Assembly: GCA_963717135.1 (NCBI GenBank)
Contig: CAVQVN010000009.1
Span: forward strand, 1,240,001-1,304,000
Source: UBA4744 sp963717135
GTDB lineage: Bacteria > Actinomycetota > Acidimicrobiia > Spongiisociales > UBA4744
Direction: 5' to 3'
Length of the DNA stretch: 64,000 nucleotides
Position 1 is the stretch's first letter, and each line of letters begins with the position of its first letter. The position numbers were made by a program, and so were the translations under genes. Below the pieces are notes generated by a model. The model was not told where the DNA came from. It saw nothing but the letters and a program-made list of their open reading frames with translations, and ran no database searches. This document shows positions 39,561 to 47,427 of the stretch, in pieces.

Positions 39561-39674
39561 GTCGCCGGTCGACCAGTCGCCAGGAACCAGCCATCTGTCG
39601 CCGATCACCCGTCTGTCGGTAAAGGCCCACAGCACCAGCCTTCACAGGAACCCGGCAACTCGTAACTGGAATCC
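39561..39674. repeat. Two arrays with 7-base period between gpsA and tRNA-Lys
   Basis: The first run (39561-39609) is GTCGCCG, GTCGACC, AGTCGCC, AGGAACC, AGCCATC, TGTCGCC, GATCACC. The second (39647-39674) is GGAACCC, GGCAACT, CGTAACT, GGAATCC. They fill most of the gap. They are the last such arrays I see before the accessory region. Confidence 0.7.
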
Positions 39675-39698
39675 GCGAAGCTGACTACTCTCCCGGTG

Positions 39699-39771
39699 GG
39701 GCCTGTAGCTCAGTTGGCAGAGCAGGGGACTTTTAATCCCAAGGTCGTGAGTTCGATTCTCACCGGGCCCA
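39699..39771 (+). tRNA. tRNA-Lys (anticodon UUU)
   Basis: The acceptor stem GGGCCTG pairs with CGGGCCC (one G-U), the D arm is GCTC-AGTTGGCA-GAGC, the anticodon loop CTTTTAA gives UUU, and the T arm is GTGAG-TTCGATT-CTCAC with discriminator A at 39771. CCA is not encoded. Its 3' half is duplicated at 55106-55152, and integrase debris follows it directly, so it is an integration target. Confidence 0.95.
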
Positions 39772-39829
39772 CTCGCGAGATGCCCGTATTCGTAGAGATG
39801 TCTGGTGATCCGCTCGAAGCTCCACCACC

Positions 39830-39990
39830 CTAGGGCCGCGGCTGGGCCGCGAGAGCGCGGCCCCGAGCCGCGCCAAGAGCCTCCGCCAGGGCCTCCATGT
39901 CGGAGGGAAACAGGTGGCCGTAGCGATCGATGGTGACGGTGGTCGATGAGTGTCCCGGGTGCTCCATCACACACCGTGACAACCCAATAT
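39830..39990 (-). pseudogene. C-terminal remnant of a tyrosine integrase
   Basis: The minus strand ends with STTVTIDRYGHLFPSDMEAL followed by a Gly/Ala/Arg tail and a stop at 39830. This is the usual C-terminus of phage-type tyrosine recombinases, including the catalytic Tyr in DRYGHLFP. Nothing upstream in the frame is integrase-like, so only the tail remains. It points toward tRNA-Lys, as expected for an integrase next to its attachment site. A second, more degraded copy is at 55199-55285. Confidence 0.75.
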
Positions 39991-40087
39991 CTGGGATCAG
40001 ATCGATATTGCCACATATGCCTGTAATCCACTTGGGCTTTCGCGATGATCCGGGAGGAGCGTTTTCGGGGCTTGGGGAGGTGGGCTG

Positions 40088-41175
40088 ATGTTGTGGTGGC
40101 CGTGTCTGGTTCGGGCTGGTGATCGGGGTGGCCGGCCGGTTGTTCGGTTGGGTCATCCGCAGTTGGATCGCTATTTGGAGTTCGTTTCGGCGCGGGCTCG
40201 AGCGAACACGGTGGTGGTGCTGCTGTTGGCTGCGTGTAGCGGATCGAGTGACGAGTCTGCCGATACCACGTTCGCTCCGACAACGACGGCCGCTCCGACA
40301 ACGACGGCCGCTCCGACAACTTCGTTGGCTCCAACAGCGACGGTCGAGGACCAGGCGGTAGCCGTGACCGAGAAGGGTCTCGTGTATGCCACCTGGGGTG
40401 AAGAGCTTCTGACGCTGAGCATGTACGCCCCGGCGGAGTCCGGCGAGTGGCCGGTCGTGATCTTGTTCCACGGCCGGGGTGTCCCGATACCCCGATATGT
40501 GCCCCCTGACCTTGTCGCGCATGGAGCAATCGTGTTCGACGTGGAGTATCCCTTCGGCCGTCACCCCGTGACACCCGCTGAGGCTCTCATGAGGGATCGG
40601 GGTGCCGGGCATCGGGCCATCGCTGAGAGTGCGGCGTGCGCCATCCATTACGCACGCGCCCGGGCATCGGAGCAGGGAAGCGAATCGCCGGTAGTGGTGC
40701 TCGCCGGCCACAGCCAGGGAGGCGGTGTCGCCTCGATCGCTGCCCTGTTTGGGTCCGGTATTGAGGCCCGGTGGGAGGAGTATGCCCTCGCCCGGGGCGG
40801 GCCACCCCGCCAGGTGGACTGCGAGATCACCGACGGTTCGACCCACGTGGATGCGATCGTGGGGTTGGGCGGCACCCACGACATGTTTGTCGGATACGAG
40901 GAAACAGGCGGATATGGGCGTGACTTCATGCAGAACCGAGACCCGGACCTGTGGGAGTTCCTGTCGGCTCGATCGGCGAGAACCCGGATCTGAGGGTCCG
41001 TCTGCTCCACGGCGAGACGGACACAGTCGTCCCGTACGGGGTCTCGGTCGCGTTCGAAGACGTGCTGGCCGAAGCGGGATATGACGTGCGGCTCATACCT
41101 TTCGATGGTGGCCACTGGGAGCCGGGAGGGAGCGATCTGTTCGTCACGACGATCGTGGAAGTCCTCGGCCAATAG
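40088..41175 (+). pseudogene. Chimeric alpha/beta hydrolase lipoprotein: integrase start fused to hydrolase, then frameshifted
   Basis: The first 40 codons (RPVVRLGHPQLDRYLEFVSA) look like the N-terminus of a tyrosine integrase, with that gene's GGGGAGG ribosome site before ATG 40088. They run directly into a shortened lipoprotein signal (TVVVLLLAACSGSS) and a Thr-rich linker. A secreted alpha/beta hydrolase follows with HGRGVPIPRY and the nucleophile GHSQGG. The frame stops at 40993, but the rest of the fold continues in another frame to 41175 (LLHGETDTVVPYG with the acid residue, FDGGHWEPGG with the His). One indel near 40968 separates them. The parent protein resembled a lipase-type lipoprotein. 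It may be dead, or the frameshift may be an error. Confidence 0.7.
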
Positions 41176-41214
41176 GTTCTGTGACTGGGCGATCCCACGG
41201 TCGGCTCTCCATCC

Positions 41215-41254
41215 GCTCGTGAACGCAGCCCTCACCACCCGCACATATCGGCAC
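41215..41254 (-). repeat. Diverged copy of the 41-base cassette-boundary repeat
   Basis: It shares GAACGC near one end and CATATCGGCACCTCG..GTGCGC at the other with the copy at 46856. It lies 40 bases after the hydrolase stop, in the same orientation as the other copies. Confidence 0.45.
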
Positions 41255-41396
41255 CTCGGAGTGCGCCCCCTTGCCGCCGAGTCCACCACGTACGGTGACG
41301 AGTGGTTTGCTCAGACCTGCCGGTTAGGGGCGGGTGGGTGAGATTCTTGTGGCGTATTCTGGTGTCTTGTGCCTTTACTAGGTAGAGGTCACGGAT

Positions 41397-41888
41397 ATGA
41401 CGTCCATGCAGCTCAACAGAGTGTCTTTCGAGGAGTTCGTCGGCATGGTGGAGCCTCGATTGCGTCATGCGTTGGTCGCCGCGGTGGGGCGAGATCGTGG
41501 CCGTGACGCGACCGCTGAAGCGTTGGCGTATGGCTGGGAGCATTGGGGTGACGTAGGGGCGATGGCGAACCCGGTCGGATATCTGTATCGGGTGGGTCGT
41601 AGCCGGGTCCGGGTGCGTCGGCATCACATCGAGTTCGACCCGGCAGCAATGCATGAGGTAGCGGGCGCTGGATCGTCGAGGATCCCCGAGATTGAACCGG
41701 GTCTTCCCGATGCTCTGTCCCACCTCTCCGAACGGCAGCGGGTGGCCGTCTTCTTGATTTACGGCATGGATTGGACTCGTCGGGATGTCGCCGACCTTCT
41801 CGGAATCTCGGTGAACTCGGTTGGCTCCCATGTGGACCGGGGTCTCGCCAAGCTCCGCAAGCGGCTAGGGGTGAGCATCCATGAGTGA
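41397..41888 (+). CDS. ECF-type RNA polymerase sigma factor
   Basis: This 163-residue protein has a sigma region 2-like N-terminus (SFEEFVGMVEPRLRHALVAA, ATAEALAYGWEHWG, ANPVGYLYRVGRSRVR) and a clear region 4 helix-turn-helix (LSERQRVAVFLIYGMDWTRR, DVADLLGISVNSVGSHVDRG). It directs RNA polymerase to a small regulon. The frame overlaps the next gene by 8 bases (ATGAGTGA), so the two are coupled. The partner has one membrane segment and an outside propeller-like domain, as an anti-sigma factor would. Related pairs in actinobacteria often come in variable lineage-specific sets. Confidence 0.85.
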   Translation: MTSMQLNRVSFEEFVGMVEPRLRHALVAAVGRDRGRDATAEALAYGWEHWGDVGAMANPVGYLYRVGRSRVRVRRHHIEFDPAAMHEVAGAGSSRIPEIEPGLPDALSHLSERQRVAVFLIYGMDWTRRDVADLLGISVNSVGSHVDRGLAKLRKRLGVSIHE

Positions 41889-43263
41889 TATCAAGACACA
41901 GTTGCGTTCCTATCTGGAGACCACACCGGAGGTCACCTTCGACGAGATAATGATGGCCACAACCCCCAGCACTGGGGCCGAGGCGGAGATGGTTCGTCCA
42001 CGATCGCGGCGGTCGGGTCTGTGGCGGGGGCCGCTGATCGCTGTTGGAACCGCTGTTGCGATTCTCCTAGTGGCTATCGGATCTCTGCTCCTGCTCCGTG
42101 GAGACGACGCCGATGTCGTCGAAGAACCGATCCCTACGACGCTGGTGCCGCCGGCTACGACAGTCCCAGTGACGGAAGCGACGAGTCCGGTCGTCGGGGC
42201 ATGGAACTCCATCCTGGCCACCACCGTCGCCAGGGAGGCACCCGCCGCAGCAACCTGCCCCGACGACACCAACCCGGACGTGCCGGGGCCGGTCGACCAG
42301 GTCCGTCCCGCGAACGAAGGGGTGGGGCTCGTGACGGCGGCATTCGACCGGCACGCAGGCCGCATCGTCTACGTCAACAACCTCGGCGAAACCTGGACCT
42401 TCGACGTGTGCACCAACACGTGGTATCAAATGCACCCGACCGGAACGGCACCCGACTTCCTGTCTGGCGGACTCGTCTACGACATCGACTCGGATGTCAC
42501 CATCGCCCTCGGCTTCGAACCCATCTCGGTCTACGACGCCAACACCAACACCTGGACGCAACCAACCAACAACGTGGTCGGAATCGGCGACGGCCTCATC
42601 CAACCAGTCGGCGGTGCATACGACCCTGTCAGCGGGTTGATCATCACCTCCGCTTCCAGGAGGAGCTTAGAGACCAACTCGGACTCCTTGGAGTTCTGGG
42701 CCTACGACGTCGACACCAACGAATGGACGCTTCTCGGCCCCCTGCGCCGGGAACCCCGAGCCGAAGAAGGGTTCGAGTTCCTCGGTTACTCGGAACAACT
42801 CGACCGACTCATCGTCCCTGGTGGGATTGGTCGATCGTCCCGTTCGGGTTCGATTGTTTGGGAAGAGGGGACCATCCTCGTCGATCCCCGGACCGGTGAC
42901 GTGACCGTATTGCTGATCGAAAGTCCCGGCATCGACATCCGGGTCTGGCCGGTCGGAACGTACGGAGCGGCCGGTGGCACCGTCTACGTCGCAACAATGA
43001 CCTTGGACACCCCCCACGATATCTGTGGATTCGACGCCAACGTCAAGTCGTGGACAGCATGCTTCGACGCCCCCGACGACGCCGACATAGGACCCTTGGT
43101 CGGCGACGCCATCAACAACCGACTCGTCCTCCTCAACGCCGGGCCATGGGCTGGGACAATCCACAACGGTATCGGCGCCATCGACCTCAACACCGGCGAA
43201 TGGACACAGATCCTCGCCCCATCACCGATCTCTTACCCATCAACTTACCCATCAACACCATGA
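41881..43263 (+). CDS. Membrane-anchored propeller protein, probable anti-sigma/sensor partner
   Basis: The 460-residue protein has a cytoplasmic part of about 50 residues, one transmembrane segment (LIAVGTAVAILLVAIGSLLLL), a Thr/Pro linker, and an outside domain with repeated kelch-like blades (VYDANTNTWTQP, AYDVDTNEWTLLG, IDLNTGEWTQILAP). It overlaps the ECF sigma factor gene by 8 bases. The layout (short cytosolic part, one helix, outer sensor) fits a membrane anti-sigma factor, though no zinc-binding H-x3-C-x2-C motif is present. It may bind a sugar or cell-wall ligand through the propeller. Four cysteines in the outer domain may form disulfides. The role in sigma control is inference from position. 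Confidence 0.75.
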   Translation: MSDIKTQLRSYLETTPEVTFDEIMMATTPSTGAEAEMVRPRSRRSGLWRGPLIAVGTAVAILLVAIGSLLLLRGDDADVVEEPIPTTLVPPATTVPVTEATSPVVGAWNSILATTVAREAPAAATCPDDTNPDVPGPVDQVRPANEGVGLVTAAFDRHAGRIVYVNNLGETWTFDVCTNTWYQMHPTGTAPDFLSGGLVYDIDSDVTIALGFEPISVYDANTNTWTQPTNNVVGIGDGLIQPVGGAYDPVSGLIITSASRRSLETNSDSLEFWAYDVDTNEWTLLGPLRREPRAEEGFEFLGYSEQLDRLIVPGGIGRSSRSGSIVWEEGTILVDPRTGDVTVLLIESPGIDIRVWPVGTYGAAGGTVYVATMTLDTPHDICGFDANVKSWTACFDAPDDADIGPLVGDAINNRLVLLNAGPWAGTIHNGIGAIDLNTGEWTQILAPSPISYPSTYPSTP

Positions 43264-43467
43264 ACCCCCATACACATTTGAAGCCACGCATATCGAAGCC
43301 TCTTTGTGTCAAGTGGGTGTTTTTGGGAGCGTTGAGGGGGGCCGGGCGTTGCCGGCCTGGGGTGTAGGTTTGGGGGTGGCCCGGGGTGGTTGAGCTGAAG
43401 AGCCGGTGATCAGGATGTGAGGCCGGCCACGCAAGCTATGGAGACGTTCCTGGGTGCCCCCCGGGTC

Positions 43468-44499
43468 CTAACGCGTCTGTTGGTCGGCTTGGAGGCGTTG
43501 GTAGACGGCGTCGGAGATGCGTCGTTTCAACGCTCGGAGGGCTTCCTTTTTGGTCTTGCCTTCGGCAAGTTTCTTGTCGTAGTAGACCCGCCCGGGGGTG
43601 TCGAAGCGGATCTGGGTGACGGCGGCCATGTGGATGGCATGGTTGAGTTTGCGGTTGCCGCGCATTGATAGCCGGTGGCGGGTCTTGCCTCCGGATGACA
43701 CTTCGATGGGGGCGGTGCCGTTGTAGGCGGCGTAGTGATCCGGGGTGGCGAAGCGGGTGGGATCACCGGTGTAGCCGATCAGGAAGGCGGCCACGATCGA
43801 CCCGACCCCATAGACGTCGGTGACGGTGGTGCCGGAGGCGGCCACCGCCCGGCGGATCGTCACCTTGTTGGCTTTGATGTCTCGGTCCAATCTCCGAATG
43901 TCGCCCAGATGGGTTCTCGCCATGAGTCGGCGTTGTTCCCCGACCGGATCGAGGGTGCGTATCCCCTGCAGCATCCGACTGGCCTTGATAGTGGACAGCC
44001 GTTGGGGTATCCCACCCGGTCGGAGCTGCATCAACACAGCATGGAGGCGACAGACCGCCTGGGTTCTCAGACTGGTGAGCTCGTGGTGGCGTTTGGAAAG
44101 CATGCGCAACACCTGGGCATGGTCCTCGGGTCGTACTCGGGTCAGAGTGGGTTGACGCAACGCGGCGATCGCCACCGACCGGGCATCGTTGGGGTCGTTC
44201 TTATCCGAGCGGCCCGATCCGAGGACCCTCACCCGAGATGCCAGCACCGCTAGCACGTCCACCACCTGCTCGCCTCGGGTGATCAGCTGCTGGGACAACA
44301 AATATCCGAGCCCCCCGGCCGCTTCCACCGCCCAGAGGCGGCCATCACCATCCAGGCAGGAAGCCCACTCCACCAACCGGTTGGTCTGATACCGGTCGGC
44401 CGGGACCGTCAACTCACCCACCACCAGTTCCGTCTCATCGATCGCCACCGCCGTGTGAGTGGCCTTATGCGGATCGATTCCAATCGTTGTGACCATCAC
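43468..44499 (-). CDS. IS110-family transposase
   Basis: The 343-residue recombinase has an N-terminal RuvC-like DEDD domain (GIDPHKATHTAVAIDE with the first Asp, RLWAVEAAGGLGYLL with Glu, SGRSDKNDPNDARSVAIAAL with the Asp pair). The C-terminal Transposase_20 domain (VYGVGSIVAAFLIGYTG, RFATPDHYAAYNGTAPIE, RLSMRGNRKLNHAIHMAAV) carries the catalytic Ser. Full length and frame are intact, so it may be active. It differs strongly from the other IS110-type transposase beside it. Confidence 0.95.
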   Translation of the reverse strand: MMVTTIGIDPHKATHTAVAIDETELVVGELTVPADRYQTNRLVEWASCLDGDGRLWAVEAAGGLGYLLSQQLITRGEQVVDVLAVLASRVRVLGSGRSDKNDPNDARSVAIAALRQPTLTRVRPEDHAQVLRMLSKRHHELTSLRTQAVCRLHAVLMQLRPGGIPQRLSTIKASRMLQGIRTLDPVGEQRRLMARTHLGDIRRLDRDIKANKVTIRRAVAASGTTVTDVYGVGSIVAAFLIGYTGDPTRFATPDHYAAYNGTAPIEVSSGGKTRHRLSMRGNRKLNHAIHMAAVTQIRFDTPGRVYYDKKLAEGKTKKEALRALKRRISDAVYQRLQADQQTR

Positions 44500-44742
44500 A
44501 AACCTCCTTCTGTTCGAAGGTCACGTGTGAGGCCACGGTGGGCACTCCTGATCACAACAACGGTTGCCTCTGGCGTTCGCCTCTTTCGAGCCACACCATG
44601 GCCAGGGTCCCGACGGGCCGACAGTTCGTTAACAAGACGCCCGTTTCCGACATCAGGCACTTCAAGAGCCAAACCCGTCGAGACCCCCAACGCTACGGCA
44701 CCAACAGCACCGCAGCACCAACCACAGACCTATCAGGCATTC
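44500..44742 (-). ncRNA. Candidate bridge RNA region of the first IS110-family element
   Basis: These 243 bases upstream of the transposase hold no convincing gene. Bridge RNAs of IS110-group elements are made from exactly this position. I have not folded it; the call rests on position and length only. Confidence 0.35.
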
Positions 44743-44757
44743 ATGAGGGAGCGGGCC

Positions 44758-45077
44758 GTGTCAAGGGATGTTGTTTCGCGTTTTCATGGTGGGCGGGCGC
44801 GTCGAAACTGGCGACAGCGGATCGCTGGATCGGATCGGTTGTTCAGGTGAGGAGATGAGTGGTGCTCCTTGGTGGGTGGGGACACGGTTGTCGCCGGCTC
44901 CTACCCCGATGGGGGGCGAGGCGGTTCGGTGCCTGGGCATTCATCCGCCACGCACAATGTGGTGGGCATGGAGCGGTACGGCCACAGCAACAGCTGGGCT
45001 CATTCACATGCGTCGACCCGCACCAGGGGTGGGGTCATGCCTGATATCGAGCTCGCAGCCGTTGCCGTGTCCGAACC
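44758..45077 (-). ncRNA. Candidate bridge RNA region of the IS1111-like element
   Basis: This 320-base stretch lies between the left inverted repeat and the transposase stop and holds no believable gene. In IS1111-type elements the guide RNA is expected at the transposase 3' side. The evidence is position only. Confidence 0.3.
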
Positions 45078-46082
45078 TCACGCCGCCTCCTTCAGGCAGC
45101 GCTCACCGTCCCGTATCCCGTAATAGACCAGGGTGAGGAGTTTGCGGGCGGCCGCCACCCGGGCGATGTTGGTGCCTCGACGTGCGGCGATCCGTTGGTA
45201 GCTATCTCGGATCGGGGTGCCGCCCCGCCAGCGGGCCACCGCCTCGACCGCCGCCCACCTGACCAGCGCTGAGCCTTGTTTGGTGATCGACCCGCGGACC
45301 ACCTTGTCGTCGGATTCCCGATGTCTCGGCGTCAACCCGACCCAGGAGCAGAGCCGTTTCGGGTTAGGGAAACGGTCGATGTCGCCGATCTCGGCGACGA
45401 ACACCCCGGCGAACACCCGACCCACCCCCGACAGCTGCTGAACAGTCCGATAGCCGGTGTCGTCGCGCAACCGGAGATGGATCCGGTGGTCCAGTTCGGT
45501 GACCTCCCGGTCATAGCGGCCGATCAGGTCCCGCAACGAATCGATCCGATACTCGTAGGCTTCGCCGAGCGGTGTCTCTTCGAGGAACCGGGCCCCATGC
45601 GGACCCCACAACGTCGTCAACGACGGTATCACCCCTTCTTTGCCCAACACCGAATGCACCTGGGACTTCAACCCGGTGCGCAGCTGAGACAACTTGTGGC
45701 GATACCGCACCAGTTCCCGCAACTGGCGCAGCGACCTGGGTGCGATCCACGACTCAGGCAGACTGCCCATCCGCAACAAGTCCGCCAACAAAGTGGCGTC
45801 CTTGTCATCGTTCTTGACCCGACGGTTCTCGAATCCCTTCACCCCCAACGGATGCGCCAAATGAACTCGGCCACCCGACTCCTCGATCACATCAGCAGCC
45901 CAATACCACCCCCACGTTGCCTCCAACACAACCTCCGGTTCCAGGCCGGCTTCCCCGACCGCCGCCGCCAACGCCATCGGCGAGTTCTCGATCCTCCGCG
46001 ACGACACCTTGGCGCCATCCGGATCCAAGATCACCACCACCGACCGGCGACGATGCAAGTCAATACCCACGTAACGTGACAC
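45078..46082 (-). CDS. IS110/IS1111-family transposase
   Basis: The 334-residue protein has the DEDD domain (YVGIDLHRRRSVVVILDPDG, VVLEATWGWYW, ENRRVKNDDKDATLLADLL) and the Transposase_20 domain (GVGRVFAGVFVAEIGDIDRF, KRLCSWVGLTPRHRESD, VRGSITKQGSALVRWAAVEA) with the catalytic Ser in GSITKQGS. It is intact. A relative of it survives only as its first 20 or so codons at about 55520-55583 (MSRYVGVDLQRRRSVVVILD). Confidence 0.95.
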   Translation of the reverse strand: MSRYVGIDLHRRRSVVVILDPDGAKVSSRRIENSPMALAAAVGEAGLEPEVVLEATWGWYWAADVIEESGGRVHLAHPLGVKGFENRRVKNDDKDATLLADLLRMGSLPESWIAPRSLRQLRELVRYRHKLSQLRTGLKSQVHSVLGKEGVIPSLTTLWGPHGARFLEETPLGEAYEYRIDSLRDLIGRYDREVTELDHRIHLRLRDDTGYRTVQQLSGVGRVFAGVFVAEIGDIDRFPNPKRLCSWVGLTPRHRESDDKVVRGSITKQGSALVRWAAVEAVARWRGGTPIRDSYQRIAARRGTNIARVAAARKLLTLVYYGIRDGERCLKEAA

Positions 46083-46194
46083 AACGGGCCTCCCTTCTCG
46101 AGGCGGACATTGACACCCCGAAGTATCGGGGAACCGTCAACGGGGAGCGGAGGCCCGCTCCCTCATCGCATCACCTCCGCGCTCGCCTGAGGAT

Positions 46195-46803
46195 CTAGCC
46201 GATCTTTCTCAGAACTGCGCGAAACCAGCTCGTGAAGGCCATCGGATCCGTGAGAAGGGGTGCCCCGATCTGCGCGTACGCATCATTGACCTCGACGATG
46301 TCCATCGAATCCACCGCGAGAATATCGATATCGAAGCGAAAGGGCCGACAGGTTCTTCTCAGGCGATGCTCGTGGTCGGCAACGAGTTGGTTGGGAATCT
46401 CGGCCAGTCTGTGCAGGGCGCCGGTCAAACGTTGCTTGCGCCCTTCCGGTCCGCTCCACCATGTTCGGAACTGCGGCCAGACAGAGCTGCACGCCTGTCG
46501 CAGCGGATCCGTCAGGGTCTCGAAGTCAGGTGGGTCGAGAGGCACAAGTGTCGGCCGAAGCAACTGACCGGACCGATAGGTGGACAGGACGGTCCACCAT
46601 TCCGACCACTCTTGGGACGTCCGGGCGTGATCTGAAATGGTCGGGGTCGCGCCAAGGGCAAATCCGTCGTCAAGGGCTGCACCAACCAGGTCGGGCAACC
46701 CAGAGACTGCGAGATCGCAGGTGGCGCGCACCGTGAGCGCGAAGTTCAACTCCTCGGGGACCCCGAAGTGAAGCTCCCAGGATGGGTTCTCCGAAAAGCG
46801 CAA
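46195..46803 (-). CDS. Hypothetical protein of the cassette-like array, 202 residues
   Basis: I do not recognise this family. It begins at TTG 46803 (MRFSENPSWELHFGVPEELN) with GGAGG about 9 bases upstream. It is a soluble, Trp-rich protein with no signal peptide or membrane helix, ending in DPMAFTSWFRAVLRKIG. The 41-base repeat at 46856-46896 lies 52 bases upstream. A relic of the same leader and first codons follows the repeat copy at 57674-57713, so the cassette once existed in at least two copies. Confidence 0.65.
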   Translation of the reverse strand: MRFSENPSWELHFGVPEELNFALTVRATCDLAVSGLPDLVGAALDDGFALGATPTISDHARTSQEWSEWWTVLSTYRSGQLLRPTLVPLDPPDFETLTDPLRQACSSVWPQFRTWWSGPEGRKQRLTGALHRLAEIPNQLVADHEHRLRRTCRPFRFDIDILAVDSMDIVEVNDAYAQIGAPLLTDPMAFTSWFRAVLRKIG

Positions 46804-46855
46804 TGTAAGGTCAACCTCCGGGGCTCCAGTCTGCCAGCGCCGATCACAAAATCGG

Positions 46856-46896
46856 GCGCCATATCGCCCGTTTCCTCAAGTGCTCAGTATCGGCAC
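46856..46896 (-). repeat. 41-base cassette-boundary repeat, copy 1
   Basis: It runs GCGCCATATC ... CGGCAC on the plus strand, exactly 41 bases, and sits 52 bases upstream of a minus-strand gene. The inner part (TTTCCTCAAGTGCTCA) matches the copy at 57674. Confidence 0.8.
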
Positions 46897-46954
46897 CTCG
46901 TGCGCTACCTGCCGAGCTCCGAGGCGAACACGGACCGTGGCGTTGTCTTCCTAC

Positions 46955-47345
46955 TCATGCGCTCGATCTGCCGGATCCCGAGCGCGGTTGGGCACTCGAT
47001 ATCGCTCGAAGACGTGTGCGACCTAGGTCGTCGACAGCAGGCATTGTCCTCCCTGCGCATTGGGATCTATGGGGACGTTCGACCGTTCCGGGATCGGTGG
47101 CCAATTTCGAAGGCCCCGGGGTGGATTCGAACTCTGCCCTCGTGAAGCGCGCAACGATGTCTTGAGCCAGGTCGCCCTTCGTTGGTACCCGCCAGTCGGG
47201 ACGGACCACTTCCACGGATGTGGCTTCTTCGGCGAAGACGGCAACGAAGGCCTCTACATTCCCGGGCGTTGTGGGCGACCAGCCACTGCCCCATGCTGGC
47301 GGGGTTGGCCGGTGCGGCGGCTGGGGGAATCGGGATAAGGGTCAC
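46955..47345 (-). pseudogene. Possible remnant of a SnoaL/NTF2-like gene
   Basis: The minus strand has stretches such as VEAFVAVFAEEATSVEVVRP and MGQWLVAHNARE in different frames, which together resemble the start of an NTF2-fold protein broken by an indel near 47265. The rest of 46897-47427 shows no clear gene. This is a weak call. Confidence 0.3.
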
Positions 47346-47427
47346 TCGGTGGTGGCTGGGTCATTCGGCGGGTGCTGTAGACGGCTTCGTCGAGTAGGCC
47401 ATCATCGTCTGAAGTGAGGAACTCCAC

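Larger units (their letters stand above)
43400..44742 (-). mobile_element. IS110-family insertion sequence (first copy)
   Basis: The element is centred on the transposase gene 43468-44499 with about 240 non-coding bases upstream of it (44500-44742). In IS110-group elements this region carries the bridge RNA that pairs with target and donor. The right boundary is taken where the inverted repeat of the neighbouring element begins (44743); the left boundary is a guess, since IS110 elements lack terminal inverted repeats. Confidence 0.6.
44743..46166 (-). mobile_element. IS110/IS1111-type insertion sequence with 15-base inverted repeats (second copy)
   Basis: ATGAGGGAGCGGGCC at 44743-44757 is the exact inverse of GGCCCGCTCCCTCAT at 46152-46166, giving an element of 1,424 bases with the transposase at 45078-46082. 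Subterminal inverted repeats and a long non-coding part downstream of the transposase (44758-45077) are typical of the IS1111 subgroup. A remnant of a close relative lies at 55480-55675 and ends with the same 15 bases plus CGCATCAC, which may mark the true tip. Confidence 0.75.

Noticed and set aside
39830..40879. A 349-codon minus-strand frame
   Set aside because: Only its last 50 or so codons are integrase-like. The rest is antisense to the hydrolase lipoprotein gene.
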